A stretch of DNA of 45,241 nt from Grammothele lineata (taxonomy: Eukaryota > Basidiomycota > Agaricomycetes > Polyporales > Polyporaceae): assembly GCA_002150815.3 (NCBI GenBank), contig NDFF03000074.1, positions 1 to 45,241 on the forward strand, read 5' to 3'. How positions within the stretch are numbered: the stretch's first letter is position 1; each line of letters begins with the position of its first letter. A model generated the notes under the pieces. That model was given only the letters and a program-made list of their open reading frames with translations. It made no database searches and was not told where the DNA came from. A program made the translations under genes and the position numbers. Positions 21,995 through 30,796 of this stretch are shown one piece after another.

Positions 21995-24587
21995 GAGAGT
22001 GTGCTAGGAGATGGGTGTCCAGTGGTAAGAGACAGGAGGGGTAAGAGATGGGAGGTCGTGGGGAGGGCTTAAGTATGGCGCCGGAAGAACATGCCGCTGC
22101 GGGCCACCAACCACGCGTGTACACACTCAACGCACATCGCAAGCCGTGAGGCATGCGGCATTGAGGCTGTGAGATCCTATTAATGCACTGGTTCTGCAAG
22201 GGAGTGTACGTTCTGCGTTGACGTCGTACCCGGGTTCGTACATGTTCGCGGGATGGCGACGTCATATCATGACATTCGTTCAGGCCTGCTTGTACGTCCC
22301 CCCCACAGTACCCCTATGTTCAGCTAGTCTTCTGAGTTACAGGCCAGGCTATCCCCCTCCTTTGAGCACTTGAGCCTCAGAGATGTCATAACCGGCGGCA
22401 GCAGGGATCTCCTATCGATCTCATTGAACTGATATGTCCAAGTGATATGATGGAAGTCCATCCACCACGCAAATCTGAGCCACACTCCGGGACCTCATCG
22501 GCCGGGCTCCAAGGTGTGCCACACGCCATTCAGAAGCACGTCAAGCTACGTGCTTCCTTCATGCTTCTTGAGGTACCGCAGGAGACGTCGCCTCCCTACA
22601 CGCGGCCTCCGTATACTAGCCACTCGCTTCGCCCAGCGTGCTGTTAATTAATATACAAGAGAGATTGCTCTACTCCCAGCATCGCAGCGGAGTCTGATTA
22701 TAGCTGCGCGGCGAAATGAACACAGCTTTTGTCGAAGGTGAAAGGAGGAACAGGTTACGGAAGGCCGGACCTGCACAGCCCCGTTTGGTCGTTCATACGG
22801 TAAATACACATCCGGAAATACAAAGTAGGATGTGCGTTGTGGTGCGCCGCAATAACAAATATCACTCCTATAACAGGACAGATATTCGCTGGTAAGAGGG
22901 ATTAATTAAGCGAGAGAGAGATCAACTAGGTGGGAGATAGTGGGCAGACGCACGACATGGACGGCGGGTTCTCTTCCGAAACACGTGCATAAGGCATGTA
23001 CACCGTCGGGCCAGAATCTGGAGGGGCAATGCAATCATGAGCAACGCTGCGCGGGGCGCAGGCAAGAGATTGACTTGCTTACGGCACGATGAGCCGGCGG
23101 CATTGACATGCTGCTGCGCTATAGCCTCGACAAGTCTGTCTTGGAGATCGAGAAGGCAAGACGATTCCGGGCGTGCCGCGCAACGCGGCGTCAATAGACG
23201 TAGCTCCGCGCAACCATTAGGTCGCTGTTGGCAAACAGAAGGGAGATAGAAGACCCAACAGGAGCAGTTTCCGGTGTGCTGTGTCTCGTGTTTTGTGATT
23301 TTATCTCCGGTTTCCCGTTCCGTTATTGTATCCTTTATCCTATTCCGTGCTGTCCGCCTCCGACACCCCACACATTGGCTCAATTTTCATCCTGCATGTG
23401 TTGAGAGTATACAAGGGGCGCGCCTGTAGCGAGGATGCACCGGCGTGGGCCAAGCTCCGTGTGCACGAGGGCAGCGCGTGGCGAGAGCGCTTGCGGAGAG
23501 GTGTACGGTAAGGCGCCTACCATATCGGTGAATGCGCCACGCGGTGGCAAAGTGTGCCATGTCATGGCAGTGATCAACTTGACTCTCATCACAAGACGTC
23601 CGAGTCACGCAAAGCCGGCGAGGATTTTCACACAAACCGCTCCCCTTAAACTTGGCACATCCGCCGTTGCTTGGTTAAGTAAGTACAGTAGTACTAGGCA
23701 GTGTGCGACACTGGACAGAAATTAGAGCTTCATCCTGGAGTTCGAGCCGACTTCAACGTAGACAAACGCTCAGGGCTCGCTAGCGGTGGGCCGAGCTGAG
23801 CGGAATTGCCATTGAAGAGAGGCAGACTAGAGTGAGTTGCGGACCCTGTGGTGGGCAAAGGATCATGTGACCGTGTCGACGGGCACAGGGCGGAAGATGC
23901 CGAAGACGTCTGGCGGTCGCACAGGTGACCTTCTGCATTCACTCTCTCCGTCATATCCCGGGTCTCGCGACCCCCTCACTTCCTCTTCTGTCTTCTCGTC
24001 GCCCGCAGTGCGCGCCCCGCAACCATATGTCCCGGACGGCTACCCCGAAAACTGCCCCTGACATGGTCCAACATCCCGAATGCGCACGGCAGCAACGTAG
24101 GACGACATCTCCTTGGGGCGCGCTCGCAGTGTGGCGCAACGAGAGCAGCTCTAGCTCCCTACTTGGCACGATCTTCGACGTGCCGCCTGGGCCCACGCAG
24201 GCCGTGCGCTTTGCTTCCCCGTGGGGCGGGTGAGCCGTCCGGGGCCCCACCGTCAGGTGATAGTCCCCGGCAAGGGATGGCGGCGCACGAGAGCCCCCCG
24301 CGCATTCCCTCGCCCTCCCATCCACCACGACGCCCATCCGACATCTCCCGTGCGCGCACGCCCCCTGCTGCGTAAATAGGTCCGGAATATTGGCCCCCCG
24401 CCCCCTCTCACACCCCTCCCTCTCGCCCCTCTCTCGCACGACTCCGCAATCGGCCTCGCCCCCGTCGTCCAGAGGCCCAGCTCCAGTCTTCGCATCTGCC
24501 ATTTGGGTTCACAGGTCCGACTAGAGGATTCCCCTGCTAGATCGTTACTAGACTCCAGACAAGTCTCCACATACCCGCACGTCCAAC
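21995..24587. other. About 2.6 kb without a supportable gene
   Basis: Open frames here are short and overlap without conserved motifs; the largest (minus strand, 22922-23383) is Cys/Arg-rich and not recognised. The stretch contains the second copy of the diverged repeat. From about 24370 it becomes C-rich and pyrimidine-rich, typical of a fungal promoter and leader just before the carrier start at 24588. Confidence 0.45.
23960..24162 (+). repeat. Diverged repeat, copy 2
   Basis: It is the counterpart of 15640-15852 (see that entry for the shared blocks). It ends about 425 bases before the start of the carrier gene, so it may now be part of that gene's upstream region. Confidence 0.55.
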
Positions 24588-26496
24588 ATGTCCAAGGCAG
24601 TAGAGGACCCTGCGGCCCAGATCCCCGTCAGCGGTGCGCAGACCGCCATCGCTGCGCCCAAGAAGAAGCAGCCGTACCCGTTCTGGCTGGGAGGTGCGTC
24701 CGCCGTGCTCGTGCGAGAGGGCTCGGGGACGATGATATCATCGCGCGCCCTGCAGGTGTGGCGGCTACCATCGCAGCGTCAATCACACAGTACGTACTGC
24801 TTGCTCTATTCCCCCCTACTTGTCCCCTCTATGCCTCCTTAAGGACGTCGAACGACGTCCCACCGAGTGCTGTCATGCATATATGCGTCCCTACGTGGCC
24901 CGCCCTCGTCAATCCGGGCGTTGTCGGGTGCAGGATCAGCGACTTCGCCGTCAAATTCCCGACATCCACGATCCGCGCTCCCCAAACTGTTCTCCCCACG
25001 CCTCGCTTTCCCTCCCGTCTTTCCCGCCCGTCCTTCCAATCTCCTCCCGCTGACCAGATGACGCCCCCCGCAGCCCGCTCGACCTCACGAAGGTCCGCAT
25101 GCAAGCGACGGGCGACAAGGGCATGATCAGCTCGCTCAAGAAGACGGTGCGGACCGCGGGCGTGCGCGGCCTCTTCGACGGCATCTCCGGGACGTGGCTC
25201 CGCCAGATGACGTACTCCATCTGCCGCTTCTGGGCGTACGACGAGAGCAAGAAGTTCCTTGGGGCGGGTGAGTATATGCGTGCTTTGCCTTCCCCAACCA
25301 TATCCCCGTGTGGGAAATGTTGACGCAGGAAGCTAGATAATAACTCGCCTCCGTGGATGCTCGCTACTGCGGGATGCATGGGTGAGTGCGGAGTGCCCTC
25401 TTCTGCGACTATATGCGCTGACCGCACCCTTTACGCAGCTGGAGGAATCGCCGGTTTGGTCGGGAACCCAGGAGGTACTCCCCCTGCTCTCTACGACGAC
25501 TGAGGTACCGAGGGCTAACCACCCACCCCCCCCCCGCGTAGAGATCCTCATGGTGCGCATGCAAGGCGACTTCGCCAAACCCCCCGAGAAGCGCCTCAAC
25601 TACAAGAACGCCATCGACGGCCTCTTCCGCGTACGTCGCGTTCCGCCCCGCTCGCGTCCTGCCCCGCAAAGCTGTGTCTGACCACGTCAAAACGCTTCTT
25701 TCTTTCTTTCTTTCTTTCTTTTGCGCGTGCGTATTTCTGGAAATTGCGGAAATACGAACAGATGATCCGCGAGGAGGGCGCGTCGTCGCTCATGCGCGGG
25801 GTGGGCCCCAACGTCTTCCGCGCCGTTCTGATGAACGCGAGCCAGCTCGCTTCGTGAGTGGTCCCCCCTCTCCTCTCAACTGTTATCTCCGTTTTCCCCG
25901 CACGCCTTGAGCCCAATCAGCGCGCGGGGAATTGAGCAATGACGTGAATAAAGATAAGGACGGCGTTAACGCGTGCGACGCGGGGACAGGTACGACTTCT
26001 TCAAGGCGCAGCTGCTCCTGATGGGCCCGTTCGAGGATAACATATACCTCCATACGACTGCTAGCTTCTGTGCTGTACGTCCCTTCCTCTTCCCTTCTGC
26101 ATGTCTAGGGCTGACCGGTTTGGGTTTTGGCGTGTAGGGTACCGTGGCGACGACGGTGTGTTCGCCCGCGGACGTGCTCAAGGTGCGCTTTTAACGCCGC
26201 TTACCTCCGCCCCTCCCTCTCCTTCTTTATCCACCCGCACGCGCCCTCGCTGATACCCTCCTCACCTCTCCCCCCCTCCCTCTTCCACACGACAGAGCCG
26301 AATCATGTCCGCCTCCGGCGCCGAGGGCAAGTCGACCCTACAAATGATCCGCACCTCGATGCGCAACGAGGGCTCGATGTTCATGTTCAAGGGCTGGACG
26401 CCCGCGTGGATGCGGCTCCAGCCGACGACGATGCTCATCTTCATCACGCTCGAGCAGCTCAAGCGCGGCGTGGACTGGTATCGGGGGGATCTGTGA
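24588..26496 (+). CDS. DIC1: Mitochondrial dicarboxylate-type carrier, 312 residues
   Basis: Ten exons (24588-24693, 24756-24789, 25074-25271, 25329-25381, 25439-25474, 25542-25630, 25762-25853, 25990-26074, 26138-26182, 26296-26496) join to 313 codons. The product has three mitochondrial carrier repeats with signatures HPLDLTKVRMQ, NPGEILMVRMQ and SPADVLKSRIM. Each is followed by a G-containing matrix-loop motif (GLFDGISGTWLRQ, SLMRGVGPNVFRA, FMFKGWTPAWMRL). The start YPFWLGGVAATIAASITHPL and the ending TMLIFITLEQLKRG fit the dicarboxylate/phosphate exchanger (DIC) branch, acting in the inner mitochondrial membrane. DIC versus a close oxaloacetate or oxoglutarate carrier is judged by resemblance only. 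Intron 2 is unusually long (about 284 bases), and intron 6 contains a CTTT microsatellite. Confidence 0.88.
25696..25722 (+). repeat. CTTT microsatellite inside a carrier intron
   Basis: About six CTTT units lie in the intron between exons 6 and 7 of the carrier gene. The pyrimidine tract is near the 5' part of the intron, so it is unlikely to be the acceptor tract itself. Confidence 0.85.
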
Positions 26497-27846
26497 GCGC
26501 GGGTGGGCAATGGGCGGCGTGCCCGACGCCCGACGCTTGACGCTTGCGGAGGAGGGCCCCCCTCTCCTCCTCCTCCTCCCACCCTCGCATGGGGTTGGTT
26601 GGATGGTCTTCGGCGCTGCTGAGGCGGACGTGGAGAGTGTCTTCGCTTCGGTACGGCCGTTCCCTGCCCCTCCCCCTCCCCACCGTTTACGATTCACGCT
26701 TTACTTACGGTGTCTGTATGTGTATGAGTGCCCTGCTGTCCTTCAAGTTGTGCGATCCCGTGTGTAGTCTTGTACCCCCTGTAAACTGTCCGAGTCGCTG
26801 TTCACTGTTCACTGTCCACTGTTCACTGTCTTTTCTGTACGTTTTTCCGCGGAGGCGTGGCGGTGGCCACGGCTGTTGTACCCATAGTTGTTACTGATGA
26901 TGATGATGATGATACCATTCACATTGCTATCTCCGTATTCGGTGTCGTGCTCTGTGTCTTCGCTGTCTGTCGAGCTCCTTGTACGATCGCGAGTCCCGTG
27001 AACTTTGGGCGCCCAACTCCTTGGGCGTCTCCGAGACTCTGACGCGCGGGAAGTGTGATCGTGACGGAAACAGTGACGGTGCTGTAACGTCCCGTAAGGG
27101 TTTCACTGAGTTCGGCCACCTCCTCGAGCATCAGCCAGGTGAACGAATCCGAAAACGCCGGCGAAGGCGAGTAAGACTCCCGGAGTCGAGCGTTCTGACT
27201 GCCCACGTCCTGCTCTTAGATCACGAATAATCGTCGTGCGCTCCGCTGGTAGCGGCAGTGCATCTGCCCGCGTCATCTGCTACTCTCACAGTGGTCTATC
27301 GCGGCATGACAGTGGAAGCTGTCTACCAAGTTACCTCCAACGCGGACGATGCGCCTGATGACCGTAGACACGCCGGACCTCGCATTCGGATCCGGGCTAG
27401 GGGCAGACTCACGGCAGTCGAAGGGACACGGTGAGTGGGCTAGGTTCCGTTGATTGTGGTCTCATCAGCAAATTGGCTGCAAGCCTACAACGCGTTATAG
27501 CGCCCTCCCGGGTATGGCGGTGCTCGGCCGGCGCTCAGCTGACGCCGCGGGGAATGACCGCACGCCGGTCATACATCGCAGGTCCACACGATGTATGACC
27601 AGACATCGCGGGCGCAGGCGCGGTATGGTCTGCTATCGCGAGCGCGGGCTTAGAATGAGCGAACATAGTAGCATCGGGCGATGTATCGTAGCGTATGATA
27701 TAATAGCGTATCGCTCGGCCTAATGTATGTGTGCTAATGGTCGGACCCAGTCAGCGCGCGCGATGTACTACGGCCTCGCACAGCATAGGACAACATTGAG
27801 CACGGTCGCGCCATGATACTACATTACGCAGAGGAGAGCAAAATAG
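26497..27846. other. 3' region of the carrier gene and probable transposon end
   Basis: Positions 26497-27230 have no convincing gene; they contain the short repeat CTGTTCACTGT (26798-26830) and a GAT run near 26896. From about 27440 to 27846 the sequence is full of related short words (ATCGCG, GATGTAT, GCGTAT) and a perfect 12-base inverted repeat. That is how subterminal regions of CACTA-like elements look, and it directly follows the transposase stop at 27847. The exact transposon terminus was not found. Confidence 0.4.
27567..27600. repeat. Perfect 12-base inverted repeat, 10-base loop
   Basis: GGTCATACATCG (27567-27578) and CGATGTATGACC (27589-27600) are exact reverse complements separated by 10 bases. 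It sits about 250 bases beyond the 3' end of the transposase gene, within a block of related short repeats. Confidence 0.85.
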
Positions 27847-29341
27847 CTATGGGTGCGCGTACCCTGCGTCCGCGTACTCGTCGTCGGCCGAGTCCTCGTC
27901 GTCCTCGTCGTCCTCGTCGTCCTCGACATCCTCGCCTCCCTCCTCGCCACTCGCCTCCTGATCGCTCTCTCGCGCGTCCTCATCTTCTAGCTCTCCCTCC
28001 GACCCTACCTCATTCTCCCGCGCCTCGTCAAACGCGTCTTGTTCCGCGTCGCTCACGTCTTGCTCGTCCTCGCCTGCTCTGCCGGCATTAGCATCAGCAC
28101 CGGTAGCCGCCGTCCCACCTCCCTCCCGGGTGCCGTAGTACATCTCCTCCACATCCTCGTACGTCGTGTTTTCGCCAGGCTCGTCTTCATCACCGGAGAC
28201 ATACTCGGGCGCTCGCGCCTCGGGCTCATCTTCGTCGGAGGAATCGGACCCGTCTTCGTCCGAGCCCTTCTTGCGGCGGCGAGGGACGAAGGGGCCAGTC
28301 ACGCGAGCGCCGTGCGTCGGCTCCCACCGCGCGGGACGGCGTCGCGCGCGAGTCATTTGCTCTCGCGAGTGTTCTACCGTGAAGAATTCCTCGCGATGGC
28401 CGACAGCGCCGCCGAGATAACGCATGTACATGTCGCGGTCGATCCATCTGTGCTTTGGGTCAGCGGAAAGCATGCGGTGTACGACGGTGGAAACTTGTGC
28501 TCACATGCACACATAGTAGTAAATGAAATCGTCGTCGTCGTCGTCATCGGACCTTCGCCGTGCGAGGGGGGAGGGCGGGAGACGGTCGTCCGTGGAGCCG
28601 TGGTCCCACGCGGGCATAAGATATGCACTGCGGATGACGAGGTCGGGGTCGATGAAGCCGAAGGGATCGACATCCGGGTTGAAGGGGTCGGGGAAGGAGA
28701 CACGAGGGAGGGCGCGATGCCTGAAGCCGGACGGATGGGCGAGGTCGCGCTCAAACCAGCGCACCCATAACATCTCTACCCGACGCGGTTTTCGAGTCTC
28801 GTGAGTCGCGCCGGGACCCACGTAGGAAATCATGGCGTGGAATATGCCGATGACGCGTGCGTAGGCATAGGGGTAGTCGTCGTCGTCGTCGAATGACCTC
28901 ACCAAGACGTCGGAGTGAGTCCGCGGGTTAATGGAGTCTTGATCCCGGCGACCGTCATCCCGCGTAAAGTTGACCCGCATGACGTTGTGCTCGTACAGGC
29001 GGTCCTGTCCGATGCGCACGCCAAAGCGCTGGTCCTCCGTGAACTCGCGCAGGTTCCCGTTGTCGTCGCGGGCGCCGAGAACCGCGCGCAAGCAATGCTC
29101 GCGCAGCTGAGGTATGAAGTCCTGCAGGTCTGCGTCAGTCCCGAGCAGTCATCTGTCGCATTTCTCTCAACGTACCTTAATCGCGGGGTCACCCTCGTTG
29201 TCCGCGAGCCAGTCGTTGATCCTGATGACCCTCCGCTCCGTGGCACCGATGGCGTAATGAGCAAGCGGGTCGACGCCATGGGGGAATTCAGTGTTGCCCG
29301 TGCGGCGCCGTCGCGGCATCTTCCCTGAGCAGCTTCAGTAC

Positions 29342-29713
29342 TGATTGTGCATCCAAATTGGATGCCTACCAGTACTAACTCTGCACCCTGCCAACGGATG
29401 CATCCATCAAATGGAGTGATCCTATCAAAAAGCGACGCAAATTGAAGGATTCGAACATGCGCACAGCAGCAGGCAAGTCAGAGGATTATCCAACTGAGCC
29501 ATAGAGGCGTTCCTGTGTATAGATGTAGGTAGAATATAATACTATGTTGTCTGGGCCCTTGGGCACATTGCCTGGCCTGTATCTCCACCGTTTCTGAACG
29601 CGCCAACGCGCGAGTGGGCTCGTTAGAAAGGTAATAAACAGGGCTTTCAAACGCGCCCTCTCGCGCAAGAATCGGACCATGGACGGCGAAGCTAGGCGAT
29701 GTTCTCCTCCTGC
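29342..29713 (-). repeat. Left arm of foldback element
   Basis: It starts TGATTGTGCATCCAAATTGG, which contains the near-palindrome GCATCCAAATTGGATGC. The tRNA-like unit is on the minus strand here: B box at 29447-29456 and A box at 29490-29501 (antisense of those in the right arm). Confidence 0.85.
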
Positions 29714-29868
29714 ATGATGGGACATGAGGACGTGTAGTGATGCAATTTAGTACAATGCTCCTCAAGTAATAGCCTCTTCATGTATTAATAGCTCTGAAAG
29801 TGATAATACAGAAGTTTGGCAGTGCCCCAATCAAAATTAGTCCGGTTAGATCGCCAATGCATGCAGAG

Positions 29869-30240
29869 GCAGGAGGAGAACATGACCTAACTTCGCCGTC
29901 TGTGGTCCGATTCTCGCGCGAGAGGGCGCGTTTGAAAGCCCTGTTTATTACCTTTCTAACGAGCCCACTCGCGCGTTGGCGCGTTCAGAAACGGTGGAGA
30001 TACAGGCCAGGCAATGTGCCCAAGGGCCCAGACAACATAGTATTATATTCTACCTACATCTATACACAGGAACGCCTCTATGGCTCAGTTGGATAATCCT
30101 CTGACTTGCCTGCTGCTGTGCGCATGTTCGAATCCTTCAATTTGCGTCGCTTTTTGATAGGATCACTCCATTTGATGGATGCATCCGTTGGCAGGGTGCA
30201 GAGTTAGTACTGGTAGGCATCCAATTTGGATGCACAATCA
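29869..30240 (+). repeat. Right arm of foldback element
   Basis: Reverse complement of the left arm. Open frames running through both arms encode the same peptide in opposite directions and are by-products of the repeat, not genes. Confidence 0.85.
30074..30155 (+). ncRNA. Degenerate tRNA-like Pol III unit in the right arm
   Basis: TGGCTCAGTTGG (30081-30092) fits the A box consensus, and GTTCGAATCC (30126-30135) the B box. A T-run at 30151-30155 could end Pol III transcription. The segments expected to form the acceptor and T stems do not pair well, so I do not call a working tRNA. It is probably tRNA-derived, as in SINE heads. A mirrored copy lies in the left arm. Confidence 0.5.
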
Positions 30241-30292
30241 ATACTGAACTATTACCTTCCCTTGCTTGCGCGCTTTCTGCTTGCGCGCATCG

Positions 30293-30301
30293 TGCTCCCT
30301 C
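30293..30301 (+). repeat. Target-site duplication of the KDZ element, left copy
   Basis: TGCTCCCTC here is repeated at 44090-44098. KDZ transposases are known for 8-bp duplications, so one of the nine matching bases may be chance. Confidence 0.75.
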
Positions 30302-30309
30302 CAAGAGTA

Positions 30310-30328
30310 CCTTATTTTTCTATAATCA
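30310..30328 (+). repeat. Terminal inverted repeat core of the KDZ element, left
   Basis: CCTTATTTTTCTATAATCA is an exact inverted match to 44065-44083. The eight bases outside it (CAAGAGTA) correspond only loosely to the six outside the right copy, so the outermost bases are imperfect. Confidence 0.8.
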
Positions 30329-30760
30329 TACTATACCAGTTGACATAATCGTGTGATTATCATGCTTATCACACTGGCAATGAAGACAGCCGGGAGGACG
30401 GCTGTACTCACTATATTTTGATATGATTAGCGTGATTATAGGCTGCTCATAATCTTCGTCATTACCGTGATTATCGTATTGTGCTCTCGGACAGAAGGAA
30501 CACAAGTCGACGTGTATGATTAAGTGTAAACACAGTAAACATTAGGGTAATTAAGAAGGCGTTCGGAGCTCAAAAATGTCTAAGTCGCTGCGAACGATTA
30601 TCATGATTAACACAAGTGTGGTGTGATTAGCACAATTAATATGACGATAGGGCGTGTGATCAAGGTGATTAACAGGAGCGGCGAGCAGATACACACTGGA
30701 GTTACAGAGACATCTCAACTGACAACAATTACCATACAAAACCGTAGAATCTGCTAGAGT
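30329..30760. repeat. Left subterminal repeats of the KDZ element
   Basis: Many copies of GTGATTA, often as GTGATTAT or joined head to tail with TTATCAC, occur between the inverted repeat and the stop of the first cargo gene. Such arrays are usual transposase binding sites in DNA transposons. The partner array is at 43740-44064. Confidence 0.6.
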
Positions 30761-30796
30761 CCGTGCTAGAGCTCTTACCTCACCCTCGCGCGGAAA

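Larger units (their letters stand above)
29345..30241. mobile_element. Foldback (long inverted repeat) element with tRNA-like promoters
   Basis: Arms 29342-29713 and 29869-30240 are inverted copies of equal length (372 bases, no gaps). By eye only about six differences are seen, all in the inner 60 bases; the outer 310 appear identical. A 155-base spacer separates them. The direct repeat TACTGA lies at 29339-29344 and 30242-30247 and is the likely target duplication; its bases overlap the first bases of the arms, so the ends are uncertain by a few positions. Each arm has a degenerate tRNA-like segment with A and B boxes and a T-run. It sits in an intron of the CACTA-like transposase gene. No protein is encoded, so movement would need outside enzymes. 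Confidence 0.8.
27847..30301 (-). pseudogene. Transposase of the CACTA-like element, 3' part
   Basis: Exons, in transcript order: 30256-30301 (REHDARKQKARKQGK, continuing the exon split by the KDZ insertion), 29176-29319 (GVDPLAHYAIGATERRVIRI), 28505-29121 and 27847-28447. The third carries YEHNVMRVNFTRDDGRRDQD, INPRTHSDVLV, YARVIGIFHAMISYVG and DPFGFIDPDLVIRSAYLMP, a C-terminal block widespread in Agaricomycete CACTA-like proteins. The last begins WIDRDMYMRYLGGAVGH and ends in a very acidic Asp/Glu tail. These exons have no stops and canonical splice sites, so decay has barely begun. The gene is broken only by the insertion and is classed as a pseudogene for that reason. Confidence 0.75.

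Noticed and set aside
22922..23383. 153-codon minus-strand Cys/Arg-rich frame as a gene
   Set aside because: No conserved motif and no splice context were found, and a plus-strand frame of similar quality overlaps it.
28039..28770. A 243-codon plus-strand frame
   Set aside because: It is antisense to the conserved CACTA-like exons (NPRTHSDV, WIDRDMYMRY) and spans their splice sites.
29478..30096. Two long open frames (minus 29486-29725 and plus 29800-30096) encoding the same peptide
   Set aside because: They are the same repeat-arm sequence read in opposite directions, run through a tRNA-like segment, and have no protein-family signature.
30074..30138. A working tRNA gene
   Set aside because: A and B boxes are good, but the acceptor and T stems do not pair by eye and no clear anticodon arm can be drawn. 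tRNA-derived is the safer call.
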